DNA of 64,000 nucleotides from CAZHRK01 sp964534555 (GCA_964534555.1 CAZHRK010000001.1:124001-188000); one strand, 5' to 3'. Shown: positions 16,853-25,784, counted from the stretch's first letter. Numbers and translations are program-made. The notes: generated by a model from the sequence alone, not told the origin.

Positions 16853-19183
16853 TTATTCAACGCGTGTTTCTGCGTAACAAATAACTGAATCGCCTTCTTG
16901 CCACTCATTAAAGCCGTCAGCTGTAAATCCACACTCATAACCAGCGTGAATTTCTTTAACAGTTTTGCGATCACGTTGAAGGGATGTAACTTTAGCTTCT
17001 CCCATTTGTTTGTTGCCACGCATACAAACAACCTTGTTCCCACGTGAAAGCACACCTTCGCGCATGTAGCAACCAGCAATAATACCGATACCTTTGATAT
17101 CAAATACTTTTTTAACTGTTGCTTCACCAACTTTGTTCCAGCTGAACACAGCTTCTTTTTTAGACTTAATAAGCGCAGACAAGTAATCAACAAGTTCATA
17201 AATGATGCCGTTTACTTGTACGTTTACGCCTTTGTCTTTTGCCATTGATTGAGCATTCTTCTCAATTTTGACATGAAGACCAAGAATGATAGCGTCTGTG
17301 TTTTCAGCAAGCTCGATATCGCCTTCTGTAATGTCACCAATACCGGTGGTAACAATATTTACAGGACACTTAATCTCTTTGTTTGCCTTGATAACTTTAT
17401 CAATACAATCCATAACCGCTTCTTTTGATCCGCGGGTATCAGTTTTGATAACAAGATTGATTGATTTTTTATCTTTTGCTTTTGCGTTTTGACCAAGCAG
17501 TTCTGCTGCAGAAAGCTGTGGAGCCGCTGTAGGAGCTTGAATCTCAGCGCTCTTTTGTGAACGAGCACGAGAGTATTCCTGCTGAGGCACAACTTTAAGC
17601 TCATCGCCAATATTATTAAAGCTATCAAAACCAACAACCTGAACCGGTGTTGATGGTACAGCTTCTTTAATACGCTGTTCATGGCTATCTACAAGAATAC
17701 GCACTTTACCTGTGCTGCCACCGCATATGAAGAAGTCGCCAACTTTAAGCGTTCCTTCTTGAACAATAACAGTAGCAACTGGGCCAAAGCCGCGCTCTAC
17801 ATGAGACTCAAGAACAAATGCTTTTGGCGTAACATTACGCTCAGCCTTAAGTTCCATCAATTCTGCTTGAAGCACAATAAGCTCTAGCAGCGCATCAATC
17901 CCTTGTCCTGTTTTGGCAGAAACCTGAACGATTTCAGTTTGTCCGCCCCACTCAGAAGGCATTAATTCATGCTGAGCAAGCTGACGCTTGATTGTCTCAA
18001 TCGCAGAAGGAGAAGATACTTTGTCGATTTTATTGATCGCAACGATAATTGGAACGCCTGCAGCCTTTGCATGATTTATAGCTTCGACTGTTTGCGGCAT
18101 TATTCCATCATCAGCAGCAACAACAAGAATCGCAATATCTGTAATAGATGATCCGCGCTGACGCATGTATGAGAACGCTTCGTGACCAGGAGTATCGAGG
18201 AATACAACTTTGCCACCTTGAGCTGTAGCAGCCTCCCAAGCACGAATATGCTGGGTAATACCACCTTTTTCAGACGCGGCAACATTCATCTTTTTGATGT
18301 AATCAAGAAGCGATGTTTTGCCGTGGTCTACGTGTCCCATGATAACAACAACAGGCCAACGAGCTTGTCCTTTATCAGAAGCTTTGCGCGCAACCACACT
18401 AGAAGACTTATCAGATGCATTAGGGATAGTCACAGCAATATTAAATTGCTGACCGAGAGATTTAATAACATCTGGAAGAAGGATGTGATTTCGGTTGCAC
18501 ACTTGCCCCTTTTTCAAAAGAGCAAGAACAAGATCACTAGACTGCTTGCCAAAAAGCTCAGCTACTTCAAAAAGAGCCATATTGCCTGTAACTGTTACCG
18601 CTGTAACAGCTTTCTTTTCAGGCTCACGCTGTTGATGTTGTGGCTTATACTTTCTACGTCTTCTACGACGTGGCCCTTGCTGCATTTGCAGTCCAGGGGT
18701 TGCAAAATGCGCTGTTGTAAGCAGGCGCTTGATACGCTCTTGCTCACGCATTTCTTGAGCTTCTACTTGCTCAAAATCTGGGATATCTAGCTTCTTTGGC
18801 TCTTCGGCAACAATTATTTTGGTTGGAGCCACAAAGTCTACGGCTTCATCATGTAATGATTGGTTGCTTCTAACTGGAGTTTGAACAGGAGCTGGTTGTT
18901 TTTTTTGTTGTTGCACGATTGGGGCCTCTTGTTGCTTGGCTGAAAAATTAGAGGGAGTTTTAGTTTCTACAGGAATAGCATTTTTTTGCGGTTGAGAATG
19001 AGTGCGAGATGGTTGTGGAGCAGGGGTTGCCGCTTGTTTTTTTAATGTGCCTTCAACAAATGCTTGTATCTCAGGCGTTACGACGGCCATATGAGTGGTA
19101 ACCTGGAAGCCACCGTCTTTAAGCTTTGTGAGCAAATCCTTATTTGCCACACCAAGCTCTTTTGCTAATTCATAAATCCGCAT
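16853..19183 (-). CDS. infB: Translation initiation factor IF-2
   Basis: 776 residues. GTPase that brings fMet-tRNA to the 30S subunit. It has an IF2N domain at the very N-terminus (IYELAKELGVANKDLLTKL), a Gln/Pro/basic linker, a second IF2N (ALFEVAELFGKQSSDLV), then the G domain: GHVDHGKTSLLD, GITQHI, DTPGHEAF, NKIDKV. The C-terminal domains II-IV follow (for example CPVNIVTTGIGDITEGDI). It sits 38 bases after nusA, the classic nusA-infB order, without an intervening ylxR gene. Confidence 0.97.
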   Translation of the reverse strand: MRIYELAKELGVANKDLLTKLKDGGFQVTTHMAVVTPEIQAFVEGTLKKQAATPAPQPSRTHSQPQKNAIPVETKTPSNFSAKQQEAPIVQQQKKQPAPVQTPVRSNQSLHDEAVDFVAPTKIIVAEEPKKLDIPDFEQVEAQEMREQERIKRLLTTAHFATPGLQMQQGPRRRRRRKYKPQHQQREPEKKAVTAVTVTGNMALFEVAELFGKQSSDLVLALLKKGQVCNRNHILLPDVIKSLGQQFNIAVTIPNASDKSSSVVARKASDKGQARWPVVVIMGHVDHGKTSLLDYIKKMNVAASEKGGITQHIRAWEAATAQGGKVVFLDTPGHEAFSYMRQRGSSITDIAILVVAADDGIMPQTVEAINHAKAAGVPIIVAINKIDKVSSPSAIETIKRQLAQHELMPSEWGGQTEIVQVSAKTGQGIDALLELIVLQAELMELKAERNVTPKAFVLESHVERGFGPVATVIVQEGTLKVGDFFICGGSTGKVRILVDSHEQRIKEAVPSTPVQVVGFDSFNNIGDELKVVPQQEYSRARSQKSAEIQAPTAAPQLSAAELLGQNAKAKDKKSINLVIKTDTRGSKEAVMDCIDKVIKANKEIKCPVNIVTTGIGDITEGDIELAENTDAIILGLHVKIEKNAQSMAKDKGVNVQVNGIIYELVDYLSALIKSKKEAVFSWNKVGEATVKKVFDIKGIGIIAGCYMREGVLSRGNKVVCMRGNKQMGEAKVTSLQRDRKTVKEIHAGYECGFTADGFNEWQEGDSVICYAETRVE

Positions 19184-19221
19184 GCTTTACCTACCTGATA
19201 GGAATAGTCCAAAATTAACCA

Positions 19222-20316
19222 CTACTCTGCGTCGTCGTAGTCTTGCGGCTGCTCATAGTCACTATCGATTGATTCAGTATCAAGCTTAACATCTGCTTGT
19301 GCTGCTGCTATATCTTGGAGCTGAATTTCAACACCTGATAAACGAGCTGCAAGGCTGATATTTTGCCCCATCTTTCCAATCGCATACGAACGTTGATCTG
19401 GCGCAAGCCAAACAATAACTTTTGACGAATCTACAACATCAACCTTATCAATCTCAGCAGGCTTGAGGCTAAATTTAACTAAGCGCTCAAGAGAGTCTGT
19501 TGCTTGGATAAGATCAACTTTTTCTTGTCCTATTTCACGAAGAATAGGCTTAATACGTGCACCACCAACACCGACGCATGTTCCAACTGGATCAATTTCT
19601 TTTCTGTTGGATGAGACAATTACCTTGGTTTTGTACCCAGGAATTCGTACTACTTTTTTAATCTCTACAAGGCCTTCGTAAACCTCTGGGATTTCGATCT
19701 CAAGAAGTCGCTGCACAAACTCAGGAGTCGCGCGATCAAGGATCAACTGATAGTCACCGTGCGCAACAGCAAATACATCAAGAAGGAGTGCTCTGATAGG
19801 ATGACCAACACGAATAGGCTCTTGTGGAATTATGTTTTCGTTAGGGAGGAGCGCAAGAATGTCGCCAACTTTAACCGCATACCCAGCACGCTCTCTCTTG
19901 TGAACGGTACCTGTAATAAGCGTTCCCTTTTTCTCGCTAAATTCATTAAATACAGCAAGCTGCTCAAGGTCTCTAATTTTGCTTGCAATCATTTGCTTAG
20001 CAGTAAGAATTTCGATACGCCCAATTGGGTCCTCGAAAGGAACAAGCATCATCTGGCCAATTTCTGCATTAGGATCAAGCTGCTTAGCCTTGCGAAGCGA
20101 GATTTGAAAATCTTCTTCTTCAACGTTATGCACAACATCTTTTTCTGCAAAGACATCGACGTTGCCTGTTTTTTTGTTGTAGGAAACCTGAAAAACAACT
20201 CCTGGAAAGCGCTTATTGTAGGCTGCTTGTATACCATCGCATACAATAGCTTCTACTTTATCTCGATCAAGGCCACGCTCTTCAACTAAGCCTTCAATTA
20301 CATCAGAAAGATTCAC
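19222..20316 (-). CDS. nusA: Transcription factor NusA
   Basis: 364 residues. Binds RNA polymerase and controls pausing, termination and antitermination. N-terminal polymerase-binding domain (LDRDKVEAIVCDGIQAAYNKRF), S1 domain (GTLITGTVHKRERAGYAV), then two KH domains (PVGTCVGVGGARIKPILREI and YAIGKMGQNISLAARLSG). It lacks the acidic repeats of the longer proteobacterial NusA but ends in a short acidic tail (YEQPQDYDDAE). The start is GTG. It is the first gene leftward of the putative replication origin. Confidence 0.95.
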   Translation of the reverse strand: MNLSDVIEGLVEERGLDRDKVEAIVCDGIQAAYNKRFPGVVFQVSYNKKTGNVDVFAEKDVVHNVEEEDFQISLRKAKQLDPNAEIGQMMLVPFEDPIGRIEILTAKQMIASKIRDLEQLAVFNEFSEKKGTLITGTVHKRERAGYAVKVGDILALLPNENIIPQEPIRVGHPIRALLLDVFAVAHGDYQLILDRATPEFVQRLLEIEIPEVYEGLVEIKKVVRIPGYKTKVIVSSNRKEIDPVGTCVGVGGARIKPILREIGQEKVDLIQATDSLERLVKFSLKPAEIDKVDVVDSSKVIVWLAPDQRSYAIGKMGQNISLAARLSGVEIQLQDIAAAQADVKLDTESIDSDYEQPQDYDDAE

Positions 20317-20493
20317 CGTATATTAACCTTTACCACGAAAACAGCTTGAAATAACATGCTAGAATTTAAGCACATAGAATAGTTTATTGTGGGTATTGTA
20401 CTAAAAATATGTCTTTATGTGAAGCAAGCAGCAAGGAAAGGTTCTTTTCTATCTGAAATGCTCTAATCTTCTCGTTTACAGGTTTTTCTGACG

Positions 20494-20550
20494 CCTATTA
20501 TTATAATACTAATTAATAATTAATTAATTTAGTAATAATAGGTGGCGCCA
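20494..20550. other. DNA unwinding element with DnaA-trio-like triplets and GC-rich spacer
   Basis: The 45-base A/T tract is bounded by a 10-bp inverted repeat (CCTATTATTA at 20494-20503, TAATAATAGG at 20533-20542). Its right end reads TAG TAA TAA TAG (20530-20541), then GGTGGCGCCA (20541-20550), then the first DnaA box at 20555. This is the order box, GC-rich spacer, 3'-GAT-type triplets described for the Bacillus basal unwinding system. The match is by eye. Confidence 0.65.
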
Positions 20551-20554
20551 TTTT

Positions 20555-20663
20555 TGTGGATAACTACCCCCATTTTTGTGGATAACTCTCTTTCTGTGGG
20601 CAAAATGACTTATCAACAAATTGTGGATAACATGTTGATAAGTTGTTGATAAGTTGTTAGTAA
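20555..20663. repeat. Left DnaA-box array
   Basis: TGTGGATAA at 20555 and 20577 (22 bp apart), an inverted TTATCAACA at 20610, then TGTGGATAA 20622, TGTTGATAA 20633, TGTTGATAA 20644 and a degenerate TGTTAGTAA 20655. The last four start exactly 11 bp apart, about one helical turn, so bound DnaA would line up on one face. Confidence 0.8.
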
Positions 20664-20761
20664 CTTTTTCCACTGCACCAATCGTCCCTCTGAATAAGCC
20701 TTTTCAGGCACTATTGCCAGATTCAATCTCTCTGTCGTAGTTTGAAGTAGGGTGGTGTCAT

Positions 20762-20814
20762 TTGTCCACATGTTATCAACAAGTTATCAACATGTTATCC
20801 ACATGTTATCCACA
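20762..20814. repeat. Right DnaA-box array
   Basis: Five consecutive 9-mers starting at 20762, 20773, 20784, 20795 and 20806: TTGTCCACA, TTATCAACA twice, TTATCCACA twice. Every step is exactly 11 bp. The orientation is opposite to the left array, about 100 bases away. Confidence 0.82.
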
Positions 20815-20996
20815 ATTTATATTTGCACTTACTGACATAAAGCAATAAAGCTTTGCCCGTAGCGCTTTTGGGCTTTTTTAACGCTGTTTGTGTTTGTTTT
20901 ATAGGGCTAAGTTTTCAGCTAGGACATAAGTCTTATTTTTTTTAGCAGCCTTGGATACCCTATTTTTAGGTTATTACAATAATGCGGTGGGGTATT

Positions 20997-22193
20997 ATGG
21001 CGTGTCTGTTGTTTTTTCTACCCTTACTTTTTTGTTGGAGCTTAGTTTCAGCGCAGCACGCTTTTCGTGTTGCTCATCCTGTTGTAAGCGTTTGGACTAT
21101 GCCCAGAGAGCGACTTCCTTATCCCGCCACGATGCCATGCCAGCGACCTGTTTATGGATTCCATACCTCTTTTCCTGACCGCCTTGTCCCTTGCCACAAC
21201 ACGCAGCTTATGTACGGTGATAGGGTTTTTGTCAGTGAAAGAACTCAAGGCATTAGTGCTGATGGGTCAGAAGTAAGTTTTTGTAAGGTCCAGTTTTTCT
21301 CGCAATTTCTTTATGCAAAAAGAGCTCGTCGGTGGATGCCATTTGAGGGCTGGATTAAGGAAGAGGATCTTGTTGAAGAGTCTCAAGCCTATCTTGATGC
21401 TAAGGCTTTATGTAAAAAACATAAAATCATTAAAACAAAAAGCGCAGAAGTTTTTTGCCAAGGCTCTCATGTTGAAACTGTTGTTTTATTTGGAACAATT
21501 TTTCCTGTCCTTAAAGAATCTATTCATGATCCCGCGCTTGGGTGCGTTGATGCTGTTCTTCTTTCTTCAGGTGCTGTTGGGTTTGTTCGTTCTACGTGTC
21601 TACGTGAGCCGCTTCCTTTAACTGCGCATCCAGCTGAGGTGTACGCCCAGCTCGAGGAAGGATTCTCTGTTTTTGAGGGGTCTGGGTATGTGTGGGGTGG
21701 GTGCTCTGCTCCAGTTGACTTAGTGGGTAGACTAACTGGAGTTGATTGCTCTGGCCTTATGTATCTATTGTTTCGCTCGATTGGCTATACGGTGCCGCGT
21801 AATGCTGTATGGCAGCAACACTATGTGCTGCAGTATAAAGATGATTTAAGCATCCCCGCGACCTTTCCAGCAACAAATCTCATTCCTGGCGACTTGCTTT
21901 TTTATCAGCGCGGACAAGGTGGGAAAACGACCCATGTATTAATGTTTGTATCTCATCAGCAAGTGTATGAAATTGCAGGTGCTGGAGACGACATGTCTCT
22001 GCATCGCGTAAAATTTACTGATTTTAACGTGCGCATGTCCAGGCCTCTTGCTGCCGTGCATTCTGGTGATAAAGTTGTTGATGGAACGCTTCCATCACGC
22101 TATCGGCGCATTGATGCAGTGTATTTTGGTTCGTATTTAAGATCACAAAAACTTCTTGCAGATGCACGTGAGCGCTTTTTAAAAAGTCTCTAA
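20997..22193 (+). CDS. Exported NlpC/P60 cell-wall endopeptidase, paralog 1
   Basis: 398 residues. Signal peptide (LLFFLPLLFCWSLVSAQ), an SH3-like region with GWIKEEDL near residue 118, and a C-terminal NlpC/P60 (C40) domain. The catalytic Cys is in TGVDCSGLMYLLF (about C251), the His in TTHVLMF (about H313), with PGDLLFYQ between. Such enzymes cut the gamma-D-Glu to diaminopimelate bond in peptidoglycan stems. I chose ATG 20997 because GGTGGGG precedes it; ATG 20982 has no site. It is first of a rightward run with a second NlpC gene and a VanX-like gene, next to the putative origin. Confidence 0.87.
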   Translation: MACLLFFLPLLFCWSLVSAQHAFRVAHPVVSVWTMPRERLPYPATMPCQRPVYGFHTSFPDRLVPCHNTQLMYGDRVFVSERTQGISADGSEVSFCKVQFFSQFLYAKRARRWMPFEGWIKEEDLVEESQAYLDAKALCKKHKIIKTKSAEVFCQGSHVETVVLFGTIFPVLKESIHDPALGCVDAVLLSSGAVGFVRSTCLREPLPLTAHPAEVYAQLEEGFSVFEGSGYVWGGCSAPVDLVGRLTGVDCSGLMYLLFRSIGYTVPRNAVWQQHYVLQYKDDLSIPATFPATNLIPGDLLFYQRGQGGKTTHVLMFVSHQQVYEIAGAGDDMSLHRVKFTDFNVRMSRPLAAVHSGDKVVDGTLPSRYRRIDAVYFGSYLRSQKLLADARERFLKSL

Positions 22194-22208
22194 GATGAGG
22201 AGCTTTTC

Positions 22209-23330
22209 GTGATTGTCATTTTTATGGTAGCCGTTAGTTTTTTAGTAAACACTCCGGCGCTGCTTGGTCAGTGCTACAGAGTTGCTTTGCCTGTTGCAAG
22301 TGTATGGACTGACCCAATTCAGGATGCACCGCGCGGCATTCGGCCTCTTTATGGATTTAATACAAAATGCCCTCATCAAAATGTTCCGCACCATGATACG
22401 CAGGTATTATACGCTGATCGTGTTATCAAGGTTGAAGATGCTGAGCGTGATGGGATTCTTTTTTATCGCGTCTTAATTCCATCGCAGCTGCGCTATGATA
22501 AGAAAACAGAAAGCTTTGTTGCGTACTCAGGATGGGTGCGCGCAGACAATCTTGTTGTAGAGTCTGCTGACTATCAAGAAAAATTTGCCAAAAAAGGCTG
22601 TTTAAAAATAGTCACAAAGCCTTTGATTAAAGCCTGCACAGAAAAAGGCGCAGTGGGGTGCGACATTCCTTTTGCTGCAGTGCTGCCGGTAGTGGCAACG
22701 TCAGCCTTGAGTAATAATGGCATGATGTATGACAAAGTTCTTTTAGTCTCGGGAGAAGAAGCATTTGTCCCTGCTGACGATCTTTTGTCCCTGCCATTAC
22801 TTACTACGTGCACACGACAAGAGCTTTTTGCTGCGCTTAAATCGTTTGTACCATATTTTTTAGATAGCCCCTATGTGTGGGGTGGTTGCAGCGTTCCTCT
22901 TGAAGCAAAAGACTGTATCTCGGGGGTTGATTGTTCAAGTCTTGTCTACCTTTTATTTCGCTCCTTGGGCCTGCTTATTCCGCGCAACGCGTCATGTCAG
23001 TTTAAAAGATTGCAAGAATGGCCGGTAGAAAAAGAAAATGCATTACCTGGTGATATAGTATTCTTGCGCCGGATCGATGCAAAAAACATTAATCATGTTC
23101 TTATGATAGACGAAGAAAATACGCTGCTTGAGACAACAGGATTTAGTGGTGAGGAGCAGTATGATCGCTGCAAGAGAGTCTTTAGTTCTCAGCGCGTTTC
23201 GACATTGTGTACGCTTGGCAAAGGCGCTTACGCTCATCAAGAAGGTGATTTTTATTATCTAAGATTTTTAAGTTCCAGTGATGCGCTTGTATCCGCGCGC
23301 GCTGCATTTATGGCAGCTTTTTATTTCTAG
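22209..23330 (+). CDS. Exported NlpC/P60 cell-wall endopeptidase, paralog 2
   Basis: 373 residues. Starts at GTG with GAGGAG 6 bases upstream. N-terminal hydrophobic signal (VIFMVAVSFLVNTPALLG), an SH3-like region sharing YRVALPVASVWTDP and GWVRADNLVVES with its neighbour, and an NlpC/P60 domain with SGVDCSSLVYLLF (about C242), PGDIVFLRR and NINHVLMID (about H296). It follows paralog 1 by 15 bases and is a tandem duplicate of it. Expected substrate is the peptidoglycan stem peptide. Confidence 0.87.
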   Translation: MIVIFMVAVSFLVNTPALLGQCYRVALPVASVWTDPIQDAPRGIRPLYGFNTKCPHQNVPHHDTQVLYADRVIKVEDAERDGILFYRVLIPSQLRYDKKTESFVAYSGWVRADNLVVESADYQEKFAKKGCLKIVTKPLIKACTEKGAVGCDIPFAAVLPVVATSALSNNGMMYDKVLLVSGEEAFVPADDLLSLPLLTTCTRQELFAALKSFVPYFLDSPYVWGGCSVPLEAKDCISGVDCSSLVYLLFRSLGLLIPRNASCQFKRLQEWPVEKENALPGDIVFLRRIDAKNINHVLMIDEENTLLETTGFSGEEQYDRCKRVFSSQRVSTLCTLGKGAYAHQEGDFYYLRFLSSSDALVSARAAFMAAFYF

Positions 23331-23356
23331 TTCGTTATAATGGGCCGGGGGGTTGT

Positions 23357-24088
23357 ATGTTTAAGCATGTTTTAAAAACTATTGTTATAAGCGCGCTGCT
23401 TTTTTACTGCAAAGGAAGTTGTGTGGATCTCTTAGCTGTTTCTCTTTCGCCTAATCTTACGCAGCAAAATTTTACTCAGCCGCGTACAACTTTGCCGATG
23501 CCTGACTTTGTAGATCTTGCAACGATCTGGCCAACCATCAAGCTTGATATTAAGTATGCAACCCCACATAATTTTGTAGGCTCTGTAATTTACAAATCTG
23601 CACATGCATTCCTGCTTAAACCTGCAGCAGACGATTTTTTGGCAGCAGTTAAAGAGTTTGAAACGCTAGGATATGGCGTGATTGTTTATGATGCGTATAG
23701 ACCATTTCATGCGCAGCAAAAAATGTTTGAAGCGTATCCCTATGATGGATTTGTTGCAGACCCTCGCAAAGGAGGGCGCCATACGCGCGGCGTGACGCTT
23801 GATATTTCACTGTATGACTTAAAGACTAAGGCGCCTCTTGTTATGCCAACTGATTTTGATTCTTTTGATGATAAAGCAGCTGCGCTCGCGGCAGTTGCTG
23901 ACGGGCTCACCCAGCAGCAGTACGACAACAAAATGCAGCTTATTCGTGTAATGAATAGACATCATTTTACTGTTGTAAAAAATGAATGGTGGCATTTTGA
24001 TCATGCTTCAATTCTTGAATGCGAGCCTATGGACTATGCGTTTGAGCAAATTCTATTAAACTTAAAAGAGAATAAAGCGTCTAAATAA
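23357..24088 (+). CDS. Exported D-alanyl-D-alanine dipeptidase (VanX/DdpX family, M15D)
   Basis: 243 residues with a signal peptide (VISALLFYCKGSC). Zinc dipeptidase that splits D-Ala-D-Ala. Motifs match VanX: substrate region IKYATPHNFVG, catalytic Arg in YDAYRPFHAQ, zinc ligands in GRHTRGVTLDISL (His, Asp) and the Glu-x-x-His of NEWWHF. The start has GGGGGG 5 bases upstream. It sits 26 bases after the NlpC pair and before a terminator, so all three form one cell-wall peptide unit. Whether it recycles wall peptides or counters glycopeptides cannot be told; recycling or scavenging seems likelier. Confidence 0.88.
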   Translation: MFKHVLKTIVISALLFYCKGSCVDLLAVSLSPNLTQQNFTQPRTTLPMPDFVDLATIWPTIKLDIKYATPHNFVGSVIYKSAHAFLLKPAADDFLAAVKEFETLGYGVIVYDAYRPFHAQQKMFEAYPYDGFVADPRKGGRHTRGVTLDISLYDLKTKAPLVMPTDFDSFDDKAAALAAVADGLTQQQYDNKMQLIRVMNRHHFTVVKNEWWHFDHASILECEPMDYAFEQILLNLKENKASK

Positions 24089-24113
24089 TTGCTTTTTAGT
24101 TTTGATGAGAGCT

Positions 24114-24146
24114 AAGGCTGAGATAGTTACGTCTCAGCCTTTTTTA
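24114..24146 (+). terminator. Terminator after the NlpC/VanX gene group
   Basis: 10-bp perfect stem AAGGCTGAGA/TCTCAGCCTT with an 8-base loop followed by TTTTTA: a typical intrinsic terminator 25 bases after the dipeptidase stop. Confidence 0.85.
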
Positions 24147-24177
24147 TTGGGTGACTATTAACTGACAGGGGGGCCAC

Positions 24178-24894
24178 ATGCTAAAACTTATTTTCTTTTT
24201 CGGATTGTCTATTGCTTTAGTGCACGCTGCAGCTGATCCAGTTGCTGATTTTGATATGATGATTGAACAGCCTGATAACTACAAAATATTTGCTGAACGT
24301 TGTGCGGTTGGTGATTTTGTAAGCGCGCTTGCTTATTATCAGGAAGATCAGAATGTTGCCGCTGCACGAGATAAAACATTTAGAACTGGCCTGTACTGGC
24401 TTATTCATTATAAAAAATTAGGTGAATACCTTGGCCAAATGCCTGCGCTTGTTGATGTGCTTAACAACCAGGATATTGCTGAGGAAACGGTATTTCATCG
24501 AATAGCCCGGCACAATGATCTTGACGCACTTAATACTATCTTAAATGTTCTTCAGGAGCGCCATCCGCTGACCTGGAATGACCGAATAGCTCAAGCTCTT
24601 GCGTTTGGTAATAGGGCCGGTGACAAACCGCTTCACTGCGCAGCGCATGTCGTTGCTACAACAATAGCCCAGCGTATGATTGAGCTTGGGGCAAATACAG
24701 GTGTTACTAATAAATATCATCGCACGCCTAAGCAGCTGCTTGAAATCAGAATTATTTATCCGCTAGAGCTGTTTCGTCAGCAGGCGCTGCAAAACGGGCA
24801 TGCTTTTTCGCAGGCTGATGAACAGTTTCTTCTCGCTGCACAAGCGCTTGCACATATCCTCAACCCGCCGGTGCTTCCTGGCGCAGTTGGCTAG
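24178..24894 (+). CDS. Exported ankyrin-like protein
   Basis: 238 residues. Signal peptide (LKLIFFFGLSIALVHAAA). The middle and C-terminal parts have helix pairs that look like ankyrin repeats: ETVFHRIARHNDLDALNTIL and GDKPLHCAAHVVATTIAQRMIELGANTGVTN. The N-terminal half does not show clear repeats. GGGGGG precedes the ATG. It is convergent with the uracil-DNA glycosylase gene, 14 bases away. Specific function unknown. Confidence 0.65.
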   Translation: MLKLIFFFGLSIALVHAAADPVADFDMMIEQPDNYKIFAERCAVGDFVSALAYYQEDQNVAAARDKTFRTGLYWLIHYKKLGEYLGQMPALVDVLNNQDIAEETVFHRIARHNDLDALNTILNVLQERHPLTWNDRIAQALAFGNRAGDKPLHCAAHVVATTIAQRMIELGANTGVTNKYHRTPKQLLEIRIIYPLELFRQQALQNGHAFSQADEQFLLAAQALAHILNPPVLPGAVG

Positions 24895-24908
24895 CTTTTG
24901 GGTTCTGA

Positions 24909-25649
24909 TTATTCGTGCGCGGTATGAGATGTACTTTTTTGATCCGCTTGAGGCAGCGGCATTTCAAGATGAGTCATAATTTTTTTCATATCTTCCCATA
25001 CCGTGCGCTTTTCTGCTGGATTGCGCAAAAGATAAGCAGGGTGGTATGTTGGCATAACAGCTATCCCATTAAAATCATGAAATACGCCACGCGCTGACGT
25101 TATTTTTATGTCTTCGCCCAGCAGCGCTTTTGTTGCTGTTGCGCCCAGCGTACAAATCACAGAAGGCTTAATAATATCAATTTCTTTAAGCAGCATAAGG
25201 TCTTTACAGATTGCTGATTCCTCTGGAAGCGGGGTGCGGTTTTCTGGGGGTCTGCATTTAACAACGTTGGATATATAGATTTGTTCTCGTGTGAGCCCCA
25301 TAGCTTCTATGATTTTTGTAAGCAGCTGTCCAGCGCGTCCGACAAAAGGCTCGCCCTTAATATCTTCATCTCGTCCAGGGCCTTCGCCTACAAACATAAT
25401 TTTTGTTTCAGGATTTCCTACCCCAAATACAACCTGAGTCCTGCCTGCACTTCCAAGGGGACAAGCCTTACAGTCAGTGCATGATCCATAGAGCGCCTTG
25501 AGTGCGGACTTTTTGCATCCAGCTGAGGGAGATGTTTTTTTTGTTTCTGTGCGCGTTTGTTTTTCGCTTGGGTCAAAGTAGGCAAATCCCTTGGGCTGTT
25601 TTTTTATAAAAGCAGCGAAATCTGTTATTTTTTTACGCGTATCGTCCAT
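24909..25649 (-). CDS. Family 4 uracil-DNA glycosylase (4Fe-4S)
   Basis: 246 residues. Removes uracil from DNA. Four cysteines for the 4Fe-4S cluster are present: CTDCKAC (about C60 and C63), VVKCRPPENR (C132) and SAICKDL (C148). Active-site motifs are GEGPGRDEDIKGEPFVGRAG and the C-terminal PTYHPAYLLRN. The N-terminal ~40 residues are a charged extension. I chose ATG 25649, which has GGGGG 5 bases upstream; an upstream TTG is less likely. With nfo it gives a base excision repair pair in this window. Confidence 0.92.
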   Translation of the reverse strand: MDDTRKKITDFAAFIKKQPKGFAYFDPSEKQTRTETKKTSPSAGCKKSALKALYGSCTDCKACPLGSAGRTQVVFGVGNPETKIMFVGEGPGRDEDIKGEPFVGRAGQLLTKIIEAMGLTREQIYISNVVKCRPPENRTPLPEESAICKDLMLLKEIDIIKPSVICTLGATATKALLGEDIKITSARGVFHDFNGIAVMPTYHPAYLLRNPAEKRTVWEDMKKIMTHLEMPLPQADQKSTSHTAHE

Positions 25650-25784
25650 AAGGCCCCCACTGTTTTTCAAGCACTACAACACAGTATCCAACAGGCCAAG
25701 CGTAGTACAAATACCATAAATGGTGAAGCATAAATATTTGCTGTGGCATACTTGTTTTGGGGATTTTTATAAGGGGGATAAGAG

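Larger units (their letters stand above)
20491..20814. other. oriC: Putative chromosomal replication origin (oriC)
   Basis: Within the 680-base gap between nusA and the NlpC gene lie: an almost pure A/T tract of 45 bases (20496-20540), a GC-rich block, and at least ten DnaA-box-like 9-mers. Five are perfect (TGTGGATAA at 20555, 20577, 20622; TTATCCACA at 20795, 20806). The others are one-base variants (TTATCAACA or its complement at 20610, 20633, 20644, 20773, 20784; TTGTCCACA at 20762). Genes point away on both sides, and G/C bias of plus-strand genes reverses across this gap. All of this fits an origin from which replication runs in both directions. No dnaA gene is adjacent. Confidence 0.88.

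Noticed and set aside
18182..18790. 202-residue plus-strand open frame
   Set aside because: Antisense to infB; composition is that of a complement frame.
20762..20814. CRISPR or plasmid iterons
   Set aside because: The units are 9-mers on an 11-bp step matching DnaA boxes; there are no spacers of CRISPR length and no rep gene.
20855..20879. Terminator between oriC and the NlpC gene
   Set aside because: Only GCCC/GGGC pairs ahead of a T run; too short a stem to call.
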